Below, one piece after another: positions 7,486-16,024 of a stretch of 31,885 bases of DNA; positions within the stretch are counted from its first letter, which is position 1; every line of letters begins with the position of its first letter. Location: positions 1 to 31,885 of IMG/VR virus record IMGVR_UViG_3300048838_000670; one strand, 5' to 3'. Made by a program: the position numbers and the translations under genes. This stretch comes from a virus. The notes under the pieces were generated by a model. That model made no database searches. It was given only the letters and a program-made list of their open reading frames with translations, and was not told where the DNA came from.

Positions 7486-10017
7486 TTAGCCGCCGGCGTT
7501 GCTGTAGCCGGCCTCGGGGTTGACGGGCGCCACGCCCACGCCGGGCAGCCAGCACCAGAACTCGCGAGCAAACGGCGTGGACTTGCTCTCGATGAGGTCG
7601 ACGGTGGGCTGCTCCTGGCCGTCGAGGAACTTGACCTCGAAGGCGGCCAGCTCGCCGGGATCGGCGAACAGGTACCACCGCGTACCGCTCAGGCGGGGGC
7701 TGTGCACCGAACGAAGTCGGCCGCGCATGGTGTTGCGCTGGTTGTTGGCACCCTCGCTGCCCGGCACGAACTCCTGCATGGTGATGTCGTCGGCCGTGTC
7801 CGCCAGGTCCGTAGGCACCAGCAGCACGCGGGGATCCACCTCGATGTAGGCTTGGTCGGGCCCGAAGCCGCGGAGCTTCATCATCGCACGCCGGGCCTTG
7901 CGGACCTCGGCGTAGGACAGCGCGGCCGGCGAGCTGGCCAGATTGCCGCGGCCAGTGGCGAAGAACGCGCCGTTGCCATCGCTCATGGTCGGGCCCGCGC
8001 CGGAGTTGAGTCCCAGCAGGGCCACGATGAGCTGGTCGGGCAGGCGGGCGCCGCCACGGCCCATGATCTCGGTGAGCTGGTTGAAAGCGCCCAGGTCGTC
8101 GTTGCGAATCATCTCGTACGTCACGCTGATTGCGCGACCGTACTTCTCGACCTTGATCTTTTCGGCCCGCTCGTTCAGGGTCGTGTGGTCGGGGGTCCCA
8201 CCGGGCATGATGAGCTTGAGGTCGCCCGACTCGCTCAGGCGGATCGTGGTCGATTCCTTGAAGTCGGTCGCGGCGGTCCGTCGGGCGATGTTCCGCCAGA
8301 ACGGCTTGATCTCGTTGAACTGAGCGAGCAGGCTCTTCTTGGCCAGGTTGCTCAGCAGGTGGGGGAAGTCGCTCGACCCGTGGAAGGCCGCGGCCATGAA
8401 CTGGCCTTCGTTGAACGCGAACTTGTCGCGCGCCTGCTCGAAGCTGATGGCCTGAGCGTTGGCGATCGAGCCGATGGCCAGGTCCATAAGGCGGACGCTG
8501 CCAACACCGGCCTGGGCCTCGCGGATGGCCTTGCGGGCCAGGTCCTGCGAATCGAAGCCGATGGCCCGCGCGACCCGAGCGCCGGACTCGCCCTCGAGCT
8601 TGCTCTCGATGTCGGTCATCCGGTTGGCGAGCACCAGGGCGGCGTCGGCGTTCTTCCGCTCGCGGCCGCTGGCGCCGACCTGCACGCCGGGGATGTGGGA
8701 CTTGGGCTTGTCGGCCTCGGTCAGGTGCGCCAGCAGCTTGTCGGCGAACGCCTGGGGCGTGGTATCGGCATCGCCGATAGCCGCGTCCACGATGGCCTTG
8801 ACACCGTCGCGGTCCAGGTAGGGCTGGGCCCGGAGCTGGATGTCGCGGATGCGATCGGCGGCGTCCTTATTGGCCTGGGCGCGGATGGCCTTCTCATCGA
8901 TGGTGGTGGCGGTCGTGCCCTCGGGCTGCGCCGCCACGGTGCTGTTACCGTTGCTTCCGGGCATGGTTGCCCCTCCTGCGGCGACTGCCGCGGCTGTGCC
9001 CTCGGCCACCGGCTCGGCCGGTTGCACGCTGGCGTTGATGTGGTCGGCGGCCGGCTCGATGGCCGACACAGCGCCCACGGTGGTCCTGCCACCGGCGGAC
9101 TTCACCGGATGGCGTTCGTTTAGTTGGTCGATGAGCTCGTTGATGCTGCCCAAGGTCCCGTCGATCAGGCCGCGGCTCTGGGCCTCGGCGGCCATCCAGA
9201 CCTCGCCGGTGGCGTGCTGCCTGATGGCTTCGGCCGAGACGCCGCGGCCGCGGGCCAGGTCGTTGATGAACGTGTTGGCTAGCGCGTCAACGATCGACTG
9301 GTGCTGCTTGAGTTGGTCCTGGGTGATCGGCGTGCCACGGGTACCCGCGCCCTTCATGGGGCCGCTGGAGACCACGTAGGTTTTGATCCCGGCGTTCTCG
9401 AAGCGCCGGCTCTCATCGTCCATGACCATGAGCGTGCCGATGCTACCGACAATCGCATCACGATCGGCCGTGACCTTCTCCGCTTGCCCGGCCAAATACA
9501 GCGCAGCCGACGCGCCCATGCCGCTGATGTGCGCGTAGGTTGGCTTCGTCTGCCGGCCCTGGTAGATGATCGCTGACAGTTCCTCGAGGCCTTGAGCGGC
9601 GCCGCCGGGGCTGTCGACGTGGAACACGATCGACCCGACTTCGGGATCGGCCATCGCCTCGGCGTAATGCCGCGCGATCGTGTCCTGACCCACACCACTG
9701 GTCTTGGACGAGTTGTTGACCATGCTGCTGTGGCGTGCGATCACGCCACCGATGGGGATGCGGGCCACGCTGCCGTGAAGCGACCATGGCGCGGCCCGCG
9801 ATTCCTGGTCCCGTTGCGAGTATCGGGTTGCGGCTTGAACCTGGCCGAGATGGTCCACGCGGGCGTCGACGATCTCGGCGATCGCGTCGGCATCGAGCAG
9901 CTCACCGCGGGCGTGGCGGTCCACCAGGCTGACAAGCTGGTTGAGTGCGGTGGCTTCCATGCACCACGGGCGACCACATAGGGCCTCGATGAGCTTGCTG
10001 TCACGCTGCTTGGGCAT
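7486..10017 (-). CDS. Fused S49-type prohead protease / major capsid protein
   Basis: An 843-residue protein with three parts. Residues 85-300 are an S49 (SppA/lambda-C-like) protease with PIGGVI, FHVDSPGG, the nucleophile Ser170 in GMGASAALYLAG, VGSIGT and Lys222 in SSGPMKG. The 52-residue spacing equals that of the Ser/Lys dyad of Bacillus SppA as I recall it. Residues 310-480 are Ala/Gln/Lys-rich with predicted helices, as expected of a scaffold. Residues 500-843 are an HK97-fold capsid domain of the Mu-gpT/phage_capsid_4 type (GRAISVTYEMIRNDD, YIEVDPRVLLVP, STPFAREFWCWLPGVG). The start MPKQRDSK overlaps the portal gene by 17 nt. The protease probably cleaves the scaffold and releases itself during maturation. 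Fusions of this kind are known in other phages. Confidence 0.93.
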   Translation of the reverse strand: MPKQRDSKLIEALCGRPWCMEATALNQLVSLVDRHARGELLDADAIAEIVDARVDHLGQVQAATRYSQRDQESRAAPWSLHGSVARIPIGGVIARHSSMVNNSSKTSGVGQDTIARHYAEAMADPEVGSIVFHVDSPGGAAQGLEELSAIIYQGRQTKPTYAHISGMGASAALYLAGQAEKVTADRDAIVGSIGTLMVMDDESRRFENAGIKTYVVSSGPMKGAGTRGTPITQDQLKQHQSIVDALANTFINDLARGRGVSAEAIRQHATGEVWMAAEAQSRGLIDGTLGSINELIDQLNERHPVKSAGGRTTVGAVSAIEPAADHINASVQPAEPVAEGTAAAVAAGGATMPGSNGNSTVAAQPEGTTATTIDEKAIRAQANKDAADRIRDIQLRAQPYLDRDGVKAIVDAAIGDADTTPQAFADKLLAHLTEADKPKSHIPGVQVGASGRERKNADAALVLANRMTDIESKLEGESGARVARAIGFDSQDLARKAIREAQAGVGSVRLMDLAIGSIANAQAISFEQARDKFAFNEGQFMAAAFHGSSDFPHLLSNLAKKSLLAQFNEIKPFWRNIARRTAATDFKESTTIRLSESGDLKLIMPGGTPDHTTLNERAEKIKVEKYGRAISVTYEMIRNDDLGAFNQLTEIMGRGGARLPDQLIVALLGLNSGAGPTMSDGNGAFFATGRGNLASSPAALSYAEVRKARRAMMKLRGFGPDQAYIEVDPRVLLVPTDLADTADDITMQEFVPGSEGANNQRNTMRGRLRSVHSPRLSGTRWYLFADPGELAAFEVKFLDGQEQPTVDLIESKSTPFAREFWCWLPGVGVAPVNPEAGYSNAGG

Positions 10018-11641
10018 CGCTTGCGCCTCCTGCGTCGTCTGCCTTCTGGGCGGCGGCCAGGGCGGCCATCCGTGCGGCCCTCGACTCGTCGGTCTTCCGG
10101 TCGTTGTCGTCCTGGTCGCGGTCGTCGCGGTCCGTCTGGTCCTTGCGCCGTTCGCGGTTGTCCGGGTTTGCGCCGGCCTTGGGCCCCAGGCCCTCCCGCT
10201 CGCGCTCCTGCTGCACCAGCTTCTCCCAGCGGGCCATGTCCCGGGCCACCTGACGGGGGCTTCCGCCACGCTCGCCGATGACCTCCTGGGGGCTCCGCAC
10301 GCCGTTGTCGATGTCCTCGCCGGCGGCCATGGCCTCCTGGGCGGGGTTGACGTACTCCCAGCCGGGGAAGCGCGGGGCGCACTTGTAGAGCCGCTCGCGG
10401 TCCTCGTTGATGGCCAGCCGCTGCTCTGGGGTCAGCGTGATGCGTCCCACGGCGATGGCCCAATCGATGACGCGCCGGCGCCACTGCTCGGTGTGGTCGG
10501 TCCAGACCCACCGCTGACGCGGGCGCCAGCCCTTGCGGGCGCTCAGACCCTCGGCCCGCTGGCTGGCGAAGTTCACGCGCGACCAGTCGCCGCTCAGCTC
10601 GGCGGTCGGCACGCCGGTGCCCCGGGCCATCCGACGCTGGAGGGCGTGGCCGAGCTGGTCGACCCCGGGCGCCTGCTGGCTGCCCTGGGCCACCTGCATC
10701 GTGGTGCCCTCAGGCATGATGCCAACGATGCCGGGCTCCATCCGCATGACCGGGTCGCCCCTGCCATCGACCACGGCGGCGTTCTTGCCGTTCTTGGATC
10801 GAAGGATCGTGTTGAACACGTTGGACGGCGAGGTGAAGAAAACGCCCAGGCTCAGCACCACCTTCAGCAGGGTGGCGAAGTCGTCGAGGATGGTCTTGTT
10901 GACACGGGCCGTGTCGATGACGCTGGTGGCCTCGGGCAGGCCGCGGATCTGGTTGGGCTCGCCGCCGAAGAACGTGAGCAGCGTGTCGCGAGCGTCGTAC
11001 CGCTCGGTCTCCATGATCCGCATGCCCGGGTACCACCCGTCGTCGGGGTGCTCGACGTAGACCAGGTATCCCGAGACCCGGCCCTCGGAGTCGAACTCGA
11101 CGCCATGTCGGACCTGGCGGCCGTTGTAGACGCCCGTGAGGGTGACGTCGACCCGCTCGGCCTCGATCAGTTCGATGGCCGGCATGGCGGGGTAGCCCTT
11201 CCAAGGCTTGGCCATGGTGTGGTGCACCGCCACGTCGCCGCCGTCGAAGCACTCCCCGTAGAACTGCCGCTGGCTCTCGGAGATCGTGGTGTCGCGGTCC
11301 TTGTTCACCGCGCGCCCGGCCCACTCCATGAGCTTGTCGATCGCTTCGTTGAGCTCGGGCCAGTCGGTGTCGGCCTCGCTGCCGATGCCCAGACCCACGA
11401 CGTTGTTCAGGTGGGCCTCGCGGGCCGCCTTGATGTTGGGGTCGCTCTTGGCCAGGAACCGGGCCTTGGCGCGGATGCGCGGCAGGTTGGACGCCTCGAT
11501 GAGGGCATTGGGCCCGCGCGGGCTGGGCGCGAAGTCCGGGTCGGTGCGGTCGACGCGGCCGGCCTCCAGCCCGCCCCACGCGTTGGGCATGGCCACCTGC
11601 ACCACACGCTGCACCGGTCGAAGGAAGCTCAGGAAGCTCAT
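10001..11641 (-). CDS. Portal protein, lambda gpB type
   Basis: A 546-residue protein of the lambda-type portal family. Recognisable parts are the N-terminal LPRIRAKARFLAKSDPNIKAAREAHLNNVVG segment, the GECFDGGDVAVHH strand, ELIEAERVD, YLVYVEHPDD, and the crown-region GDWSRVNFASQRAEGLSARKGWRPRQRW. It forms the dodecameric DNA channel at one capsid vertex, the docking site of the terminase. The last 70 residues are highly charged (DRDDRDQDDNDRK) and lie over the start of the protease-capsid gene. It begins at ATG 11641, overlapping the gpW-like gene by 4 nt. Order (terminase, gpW, portal, protease, capsid) matches lambda. Confidence 0.95.
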   Translation of the reverse strand: MSFLSFLRPVQRVVQVAMPNAWGGLEAGRVDRTDPDFAPSPRGPNALIEASNLPRIRAKARFLAKSDPNIKAAREAHLNNVVGLGIGSEADTDWPELNEAIDKLMEWAGRAVNKDRDTTISESQRQFYGECFDGGDVAVHHTMAKPWKGYPAMPAIELIEAERVDVTLTGVYNGRQVRHGVEFDSEGRVSGYLVYVEHPDDGWYPGMRIMETERYDARDTLLTFFGGEPNQIRGLPEATSVIDTARVNKTILDDFATLLKVVLSLGVFFTSPSNVFNTILRSKNGKNAAVVDGRGDPVMRMEPGIVGIMPEGTTMQVAQGSQQAPGVDQLGHALQRRMARGTGVPTAELSGDWSRVNFASQRAEGLSARKGWRPRQRWVWTDHTEQWRRRVIDWAIAVGRITLTPEQRLAINEDRERLYKCAPRFPGWEYVNPAQEAMAAGEDIDNGVRSPQEVIGERGGSPRQVARDMARWEKLVQQEREREGLGPKAGANPDNRERRKDQTDRDDRDQDDNDRKTDESRAARMAALAAAQKADDAGGASDAQAA

Positions 11642-11841
11642 GACGGCCTCCCGAACTCAAGCTTGTGGTAGACGCCGCCGTTGGCCTCGGACGCTTCCTC
11701 GGCCGCCAGCTCGGCGCGCAGGCGGCGCAGCTCGGCCAGATTGGCATGAGAGACGGCGCGGCCATCGGACAGCGTGTAGCTCTGCCCAGCCGTGAGGATG
11801 TGGCGAATCGCCGTATCAACTTCCGCCGAGGTCACCGCCAT
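11638..11841 (-). CDS. gpW-like head-tail joining protein
   Basis: A 67-residue protein. An N-terminal helix (TSAEVDTAIRHILTAG) is followed by the hairpin QSYTLSDGRAVSHANLAELRRLRAELAAEE. This is the helix, beta-hairpin, helix pattern of lambda gpW, which closes the packaged head and prepares tail attachment. Size (gpW has 68 residues) and position just before the portal gene both agree. The ATG at 11841-11839 lies inside the 3-prime arm of a 12-bp hairpin whose loop holds AGGA, so its translation may be structurally controlled. Confidence 0.85.
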   Translation of the reverse strand: MAVTSAEVDTAIRHILTAGQSYTLSDGRAVSHANLAELRRLRAELAAEEASEANGGVYHKLEFGRPS

Positions 11842-11869
11842 AGACGAATCAGTCCTGTCGTCTATGGCG
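11836..11869 (-). promoter_or_regulatory. 12-bp perfect hairpin enclosing the gpW start codon
   Basis: CGCCATAGACGA (11836-11847) and its exact complement TCGTCTATGGCG (11858-11869) flank a 10-nt loop. In the minus-strand transcript the loop displays AGGA, the likely ribosome site, and the AUG of the gpW-like gene is paired in the 3-prime arm. This is a plausible translational switch or dosage control for a low-copy virion protein. Confidence 0.65.
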
Positions 11870-11881
11870 AGTCAAAAAGCA

Positions 11882-11901
11882 TTTTTACAACGTTGTAAAA
11901 A
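11882..11901. promoter_or_regulatory. 20-bp perfect A+T-rich palindrome
   Basis: Five T, then ACAACGTTGT, then five A form an uninterrupted palindrome in a G+C-rich genome. It starts 4 bp after the stop codon of the zinc-ribbon gene and precedes the gpW hairpin. With no loop and no clear U-run it looks more like a binding site for a dimeric protein or a processing site than a classical terminator. Confidence 0.55.
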
Positions 11902-11904
11902 AAG

Positions 11905-12300
11905 TCAGCCGCGGAACTCTTCCTTGCCGTCGATGGTGACGGTCTTGAACGTGAACCCGCACGCGTTGCACTTGCGGTACTGCACGTTGCCCTGGGTGCT
12001 CTTCGATGGGCAGCCGAAGCGCCCGCACCGCGGGCACTTGGTCTGGTCCGCCCGGCTGGCGGCCTCTTCGCCCGAACTTTCCGGGGTTTCCGGATCGTTC
12101 GACTTTTCGGCTTCGGCCCGGGCCTTGGCGTCCGCTTCGGCCTTGGCCTCCTCATCGACTTCCTGCTTCGCCTTCTCGTCGGCCTCTCGCTTCGCCTGCT
12201 CTTGCGCTTCTTGCTTCGCCTTCTCGTCGGCGGCCCTCTTGTCGGCTTCCTGTTGCTTGTTGTCGGGTTGCTTGGGTTCGGTCTGCTGACGCTTGGCCAT
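11905..12300 (-). CDS. Charged coiled-coil protein with C-terminal zinc ribbon
   Basis: A 131-residue protein. Residues 10-75 are a near-uninterrupted Lys/Glu/Ala/Gln helix with imperfect repeats of ADEKAKQEA type. Residues 90-131 carry two CxxC pairs (CPRCGRFGC and KCNACGF) of a zinc-ribbon knuckle. The ATG at 12300 has an AGGAG site whose first bases are the terminase TAG, so translation is coupled to terminase. The fold suggests nucleic-acid or terminase contact during packaging. It may occupy the place of small lambda packaging accessory genes, but the function is not known. Confidence 0.75.
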   Translation of the reverse strand: MAKRQQTEPKQPDNKQQEADKRAADEKAKQEAQEQAKREADEKAKQEVDEEAKAEADAKARAEAEKSNDPETPESSGEEAASRADQTKCPRCGRFGCPSKSTQGNVQYRKCNACGFTFKTVTIDGKEEFRG

Positions 12301-12310
12301 CGTGTTTCTC

Positions 12311-14269
12311 CTAGAGCATGAACTGGGGCACGATGACGCCCTCGGAGGGGCCATCGTCGTACGCCAGCTCGTGGATCGAATCGAGTTCTAACGTGATGGC
12401 CGCCACCGCCTCGGCGTAGGCCAGGGCCATCATCCAGTCGTCCCGCCCGTCCTTGATCTTCTCCCATTCCAGGCGGGGCGCTTCCCAACTGTGCTTCTGC
12501 TCGAGGGGGCGCAGCACGTTGGCGGTCATCTGGGCTTGGAAGTCGCGCGGCGGCCGGCACAGTACCGTCATGCGCGATTCGCTCACGCGCCGGGCCACGC
12601 GGTCCACCCAGGGGTGGCGGTAGAGGTCGTACATGGGGATCTTGCCCAGCTCGGGCCGGGTCGGGTTGATGCGTTTCTTCTCGTCGCGCAGCTTGAAGGG
12701 CACGTCGCGGCCGACGCCGCCGGTCACAAACCGCATGGGCACCAGATCGATCCGGGCCGAGCTCACCTGGCTGTACAACACCGTCCGGCAGAGGTCCTTG
12801 ATCACGTCGGGCGGCCACGCGTCATCGATGCCAACGGCATCCACGCCCATCCGGCTCATGCCCGTGGCCTGGTGGGGCTCGCCCAGGGCCACCGACAGGC
12901 TCGAAAGCCAGTCCAGCCACGCCGCCGAGCCCTTGATGGCCACGAGCTCGACAATGTGGGCGTGGCCCAGGCCGGACCACGCGACGGCGGCCGAGACGAA
13001 GGTCGGGTTCTCGCGTGGGGCCTGGACGTCGGTGCCCACCGTGAGGAACCAGCACCCCTTGCGCCCGCCGGGCACCACGATCCGGTCGCTGACCTTGATG
13101 ACCGCCTCGACGGCGTTGGCGTCGATGACGGCCTCGCGCGGCTTGTAGGCCTCGCCACAGGCCACGTTCATGGCCGACTGCCGCTCGGCCTCATCCGGGG
13201 CGCCCTCGACCTTCCGGGCTAGGTTCACCACCGACACGTACGGGTCGACCAGGCCGTGCACGCCGAAGCCCAGGTAGTCCCGCTTGGCGGCTTCCTCGTC
13301 GCTCATGGGCGTCCAGCGCCGGCCCGTGCCACCCTCGCGCATGTCGGGGGGCCAGACCGCCCGCGCCCGCTCTTCGTCGGTGATGACGGCGTTGCACCGG
13401 GCGCACCGCAGCTCGGCCGTCTCGGGGATCGGCTTGCCCTGCTCGTCGCTCTCGCGGAAGTGCACCAGGTCGTAGCTGGGGTCCACGACCTCGCCGCAGT
13501 GCGGGCAGTCGAAGACCCAGCGGCCCAGGTCGCTGAACTTGGTGAAGATCAGGTCGATGCCCTGGCCGTGCAGCGTGGGGTGGCTGAACATCCAGATCTG
13601 CCGGTTGACCGACCGACTCGGCTGGCGCCCCAGCACGAAGTTGTGCAGGCCGCCGAACCGGCTGGGGAAGTTGGCCATGCACTGGTCGAGCTCGTCCACG
13701 AAGATCGGGCCGTAGGTCCGGCTGCTCACCGCCGCGGCCGAGCCAGCGGCCGAGAAGTCGATGCCCCCGCCGCGGTATGGACGCTCGAGCAGGATCTGCC
13801 GCTGGTCGTCGGCCTTGGCTTCCTCGAACCGCTCGGCCAGGACCGGGATGGTCTTCACCAGCGGGTCCCACCGCTTGCTGACCTGGCTCTGGGCCTCTTC
13901 CTTGCGGCTGATGAGGTAGAGGATCGAGACGTCCTCGGTCGCCGCCAGGCACGCCATGATGTTCATGGTGGCCAGCGTGAAGCCCTTCTGGCTGGGCTTG
14001 ATGACCACCACGCCCAGCTTGCCAGGGTTGTCGTAGATCAGGTCGTGGAACTCGCGGAGGAACGGCAGGTGGTCGCACCGGTAGGCGCCGGGGCGGTCGG
14101 CGCCCTGCTGGGATCCCAGCCGGACGTTCTCTTCGGCCCACTCGCTGGGGCGCCGGCGCACCCGGGGCGTGATCGACTTGCGGAACGCCTCGAGCAGCGG
14201 GATGTCCGCCCGGTCGAGGAAGCTCACGTCCAGCTCGGGGCGCTTGGGTCTCTTGGCCTTAGCGACCAC
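12311..14269 (-). CDS. Terminase large subunit, GpA family
   Basis: A 652-residue packaging motor and nuclease of the lambda gpA type. The GpA-family pattern starts with PSEWAEENVRLGSQQGADRPGAYRCDHLPFLRE. The deviant Walker A is KPSQKGFT (residues 91-98), Walker B is PIFVDELD (188-195), and a zinc knuckle is formed by CPHC (255-258) and CARC (289-292). A nuclease domain follows (GTDVQ, GVDAVGIDD). It starts at GTG 14269, with a GGAGGG site upstream, and overlaps the small subunit by 11 nt. GpA terminases usually cut at specific cos sites, so a cos site near the small-subunit gene or upstream of it would be expected; I did not identify one. Confidence 0.95.
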   Translation of the reverse strand: MVAKAKRPKRPELDVSFLDRADIPLLEAFRKSITPRVRRRPSEWAEENVRLGSQQGADRPGAYRCDHLPFLREFHDLIYDNPGKLGVVVIKPSQKGFTLATMNIMACLAATEDVSILYLISRKEEAQSQVSKRWDPLVKTIPVLAERFEEAKADDQRQILLERPYRGGGIDFSAAGSAAAVSSRTYGPIFVDELDQCMANFPSRFGGLHNFVLGRQPSRSVNRQIWMFSHPTLHGQGIDLIFTKFSDLGRWVFDCPHCGEVVDPSYDLVHFRESDEQGKPIPETAELRCARCNAVITDEERARAVWPPDMREGGTGRRWTPMSDEEAAKRDYLGFGVHGLVDPYVSVVNLARKVEGAPDEAERQSAMNVACGEAYKPREAVIDANAVEAVIKVSDRIVVPGGRKGCWFLTVGTDVQAPRENPTFVSAAVAWSGLGHAHIVELVAIKGSAAWLDWLSSLSVALGEPHQATGMSRMGVDAVGIDDAWPPDVIKDLCRTVLYSQVSSARIDLVPMRFVTGGVGRDVPFKLRDEKKRINPTRPELGKIPMYDLYRHPWVDRVARRVSESRMTVLCRPPRDFQAQMTANVLRPLEQKHSWEAPRLEWEKIKDGRDDWMMALAYAEAVAAITLELDSIHELAYDDGPSEGVIVPQFML

Positions 14270-15038
14270 CTAGATGGCCCTCCGCGCGCTGCACGGCCTG
14301 GCCGAGCTCGAGCATGCGCCGGTCTTCCACGTCTCGCACGGTCGATCGGGCGATCCGCACGAACTGCTCGCGCGGGCCGGGATCGACGCCGGCGGCGCGC
14401 AGGCTCTCGTACAGCCGGTCGGAGAGGTCCACGACCGAGGCCCGCGAGCCCGCCGAGACGATCGAGCCGATCTCCACGATGGCCCGGATGGCCTTGTTGC
14501 GGTCGATGAGCGTCTCGTCGCGCTCGGCCTCCTGGTCGAGGCGCCGGAAGATGGCGCTCGCAGTGGATTCCGCGCTCTTGATGGCCGTGGCGACCTGGCT
14601 GGCCGCCAGGGATCCGTCGCTCGTATTGAGGTCGGCCAGGAGCTTAGGAATCTTGGCGAGGATGCTCTCCCCGGTCTTGCGCCGGCCCTCGGGCGACATG
14701 TCGGGCTCTGTCTCTGACGGGGGCTCTGGCGGCTCTGGCTTGCCCTTCCCCCCCTTGGGCTTGGCCGGCTTGGACTTGCCGGGCTTGGACTGAGCCGGCG
14801 GCTTGGCTGGCTTGGGCTTGCCGGGCTTCGACGCGCCCCCCTTGGCCTTCTGATCGCTGGCGCTGAGCAGGCCCTTCTGCACCGCCCACGCCCGGACCTC
14901 GCCCACGTCGAAGAGCAGCCGCGTGCCCTTGGCGTTGAGCTCGTGGGGGGCCTTGCGGTCCTTGACCCACTGCTGCAACACCCTGGGCGTGACGCCCAGT
15001 TGCGTTGCTGCTTGCGTGGTTGAGGTCTCGCGGGGCAC
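14259..15038 (-). CDS. Terminase small subunit (Nu1-like)
   Basis: A 259-residue protein. Residues 5-50 form a winged helix-turn-helix (STTQAATQLGVTPRVLQQWVKDRKAP, RLLFDVGEVRAWAVQKG), as in Nu1-type DNA-recognition subunits. Residues 60-105 are a low-complexity Lys/Pro/Gly linker (repeated KPGK, KPAK units). Residues 115-259 are helical and probably contact the large subunit. The GTG start at 15038 is preceded by GGCGG in the previous gene. It is longer than Nu1 because of the linker. It should bind cos DNA and load the GpA motor. Confidence 0.85.
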   Translation of the reverse strand: MPRETSTTQAATQLGVTPRVLQQWVKDRKAPHELNAKGTRLLFDVGEVRAWAVQKGLLSASDQKAKGGASKPGKPKPAKPPAQSKPGKSKPAKPKGGKGKPEPPEPPSETEPDMSPEGRRKTGESILAKIPKLLADLNTSDGSLAASQVATAIKSAESTASAIFRRLDQEAERDETLIDRNKAIRAIVEIGSIVSAGSRASVVDLSDRLYESLRAAGVDPGPREQFVRIARSTVRDVEDRRMLELGQAVQRAEGHLGGR

Positions 15039-15044
15039 ACGGGG

Positions 15045-15587
15045 TTACCGCCAGGTAGCTCCCATGGGCGAGACGCCCGTGGCGGTGCCGACCCGGGGCA
15101 CGCGCAGCAGGTAGCGGCTCGGGCCCACGTCGTAGATGGTGGCGATGGCCGGGTTGGCGTTGGCCACGCCGACCTCGATGCCCGTGCGGGTGGCCAGCCG
15201 GCCTTCGCCGCTCAGCACCACGGCCTTGGGCAGCTTCTCGCCCAAGCGGCCGCCGTCGACCGCCGTGGCGCCCGCCGTCCAAGTGAGCGTGCCGATGGGC
15301 TCGACCAGCACGCGGTTCTTGCCATCGCTGGCGGTGTGGGCCGGCGTGACCAGGTAAAGGTCCTCGATGGCCGTCTCGTCCTCGCTGCCATCGATGGCAC
15401 AGGTCAGCATCGCGCGGATGCCGCGGCTGGCGTTGCCGGGGCTGTCGAAGTCCATGAGCACCGCCTGGGTGTTGAGGGCGTCTCCGATGGCCGCCACGTC
15501 CTCATACATGGCGGCGACAGATGGGGCCGAACCACCTACGGTGATGGCCGCGGTGGTCAGATACACGATCGCTTGAGCGCTACTCAC
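15045..15587 (-). CDS. Unknown beta-rich late protein upstream of terminase
   Basis: A 180-residue protein with many short hydrophobic strands (SSAQAIVYLTTAAITV, LVTPAHTASDGKNRVLVEPIGTL, GIEVGVANANPAIATIYDVG) and glycine turns. There is no signal peptide or membrane segment. The GTG start has an AGGAG site that overlaps the TAG of the holin-like gene, the same design as in the zinc-ribbon gene. It looks like a small structural protein, but it lies on the lysis side of the terminase. A virion accessory or decoration role is possible. Family not recognised. Confidence 0.65.
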   Translation of the reverse strand: MSSAQAIVYLTTAAITVGGSAPSVAAMYEDVAAIGDALNTQAVLMDFDSPGNASRGIRAMLTCAIDGSEDETAIEDLYLVTPAHTASDGKNRVLVEPIGTLTWTAGATAVDGGRLGEKLPKAVVLSGEGRLATRTGIEVGVANANPAIATIYDVGPSRYLLRVPRVGTATGVSPMGATWR

Positions 15588-15597
15588 GGTGATTCTC

Positions 15598-15990
15598 CTA
15601 TGGGCGGATGAATTGCTGGATCACGGCCACCAGCCAGCCGGTGGCGCCAACGACCATGGTGGTCAGGAATGTCATGAACAGCTTGCGGCGGTCGGCCCTG
15701 GTCTCGGCCCGCGCGGCCTCGAGAACGGCGACGCGTCCGTTGAGGTCCCTTGGTGGGTGGGGCTTGATCTCTTCGCTGATGTCGTTCAGGTCTCGGCGGA
15801 TGCCGTCGACCTCTCGCACCAGGCCGATGGAGTTGTCGCTTCCGAACATGGCCCGCTTCACGAGGCTGATGTCGTGCTGGCTGCGCTCGATGAACACGCC
15901 GAGCTGAGCGTTCATGGTGGAAACCTGCGCGTTGAGCGCTTTCACGTCGTCGCGCAGCTCCTGCTGCAACTTCTTCTCGGTGTCGTCCAT
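15598..15990 (-). CDS. Coiled-coil protein with C-terminal membrane helix (holin/XhlA-like candidate)
   Basis: A 130-residue protein. Residues 1-100 are predominantly helical with heptad-like spacing (KKLQQELRDDVKALNAQVSTMNAQLGVFIERS). A single transmembrane helix is at about residues 105-127 (LFMTFLTTMVVGATGWLVAVI), leaving a very short tail. This topology resembles haemolysin XhlA-type phage proteins and other class III holin-like lysis proteins. It sits between a lipoprotein gene and the packaging genes, a common place for lysis functions. No endolysin is visible in the window. Confidence 0.65.
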   Translation of the reverse strand: MDDTEKKLQQELRDDVKALNAQVSTMNAQLGVFIERSQHDISLVKRAMFGSDNSIGLVREVDGIRRDLNDISEEIKPHPPRDLNGRVAVLEAARAETRADRRKLFMTFLTTMVVGATGWLVAVIQQFIRP

Positions 15991-16024
15991 GGCCGGGCCC
16001 CTGACCTACCTGGTTGCGTGCGGG

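Noticed and set aside
7438-9123. Plus-strand reading frame of about 560 codons over the capsid fusion gene
   Set aside because: Shadow frame of the protease-capsid gene; composition is Gly/Ala/Arg/Leu-rich with no recognisable motif.
8950-9130. Protease-capsid fusion as an artefact of a lost stop codon
   Set aside because: The linker is a coherent Ala/Pro/Gly-rich region without frame disturbance, and such fusions are known in other phages.
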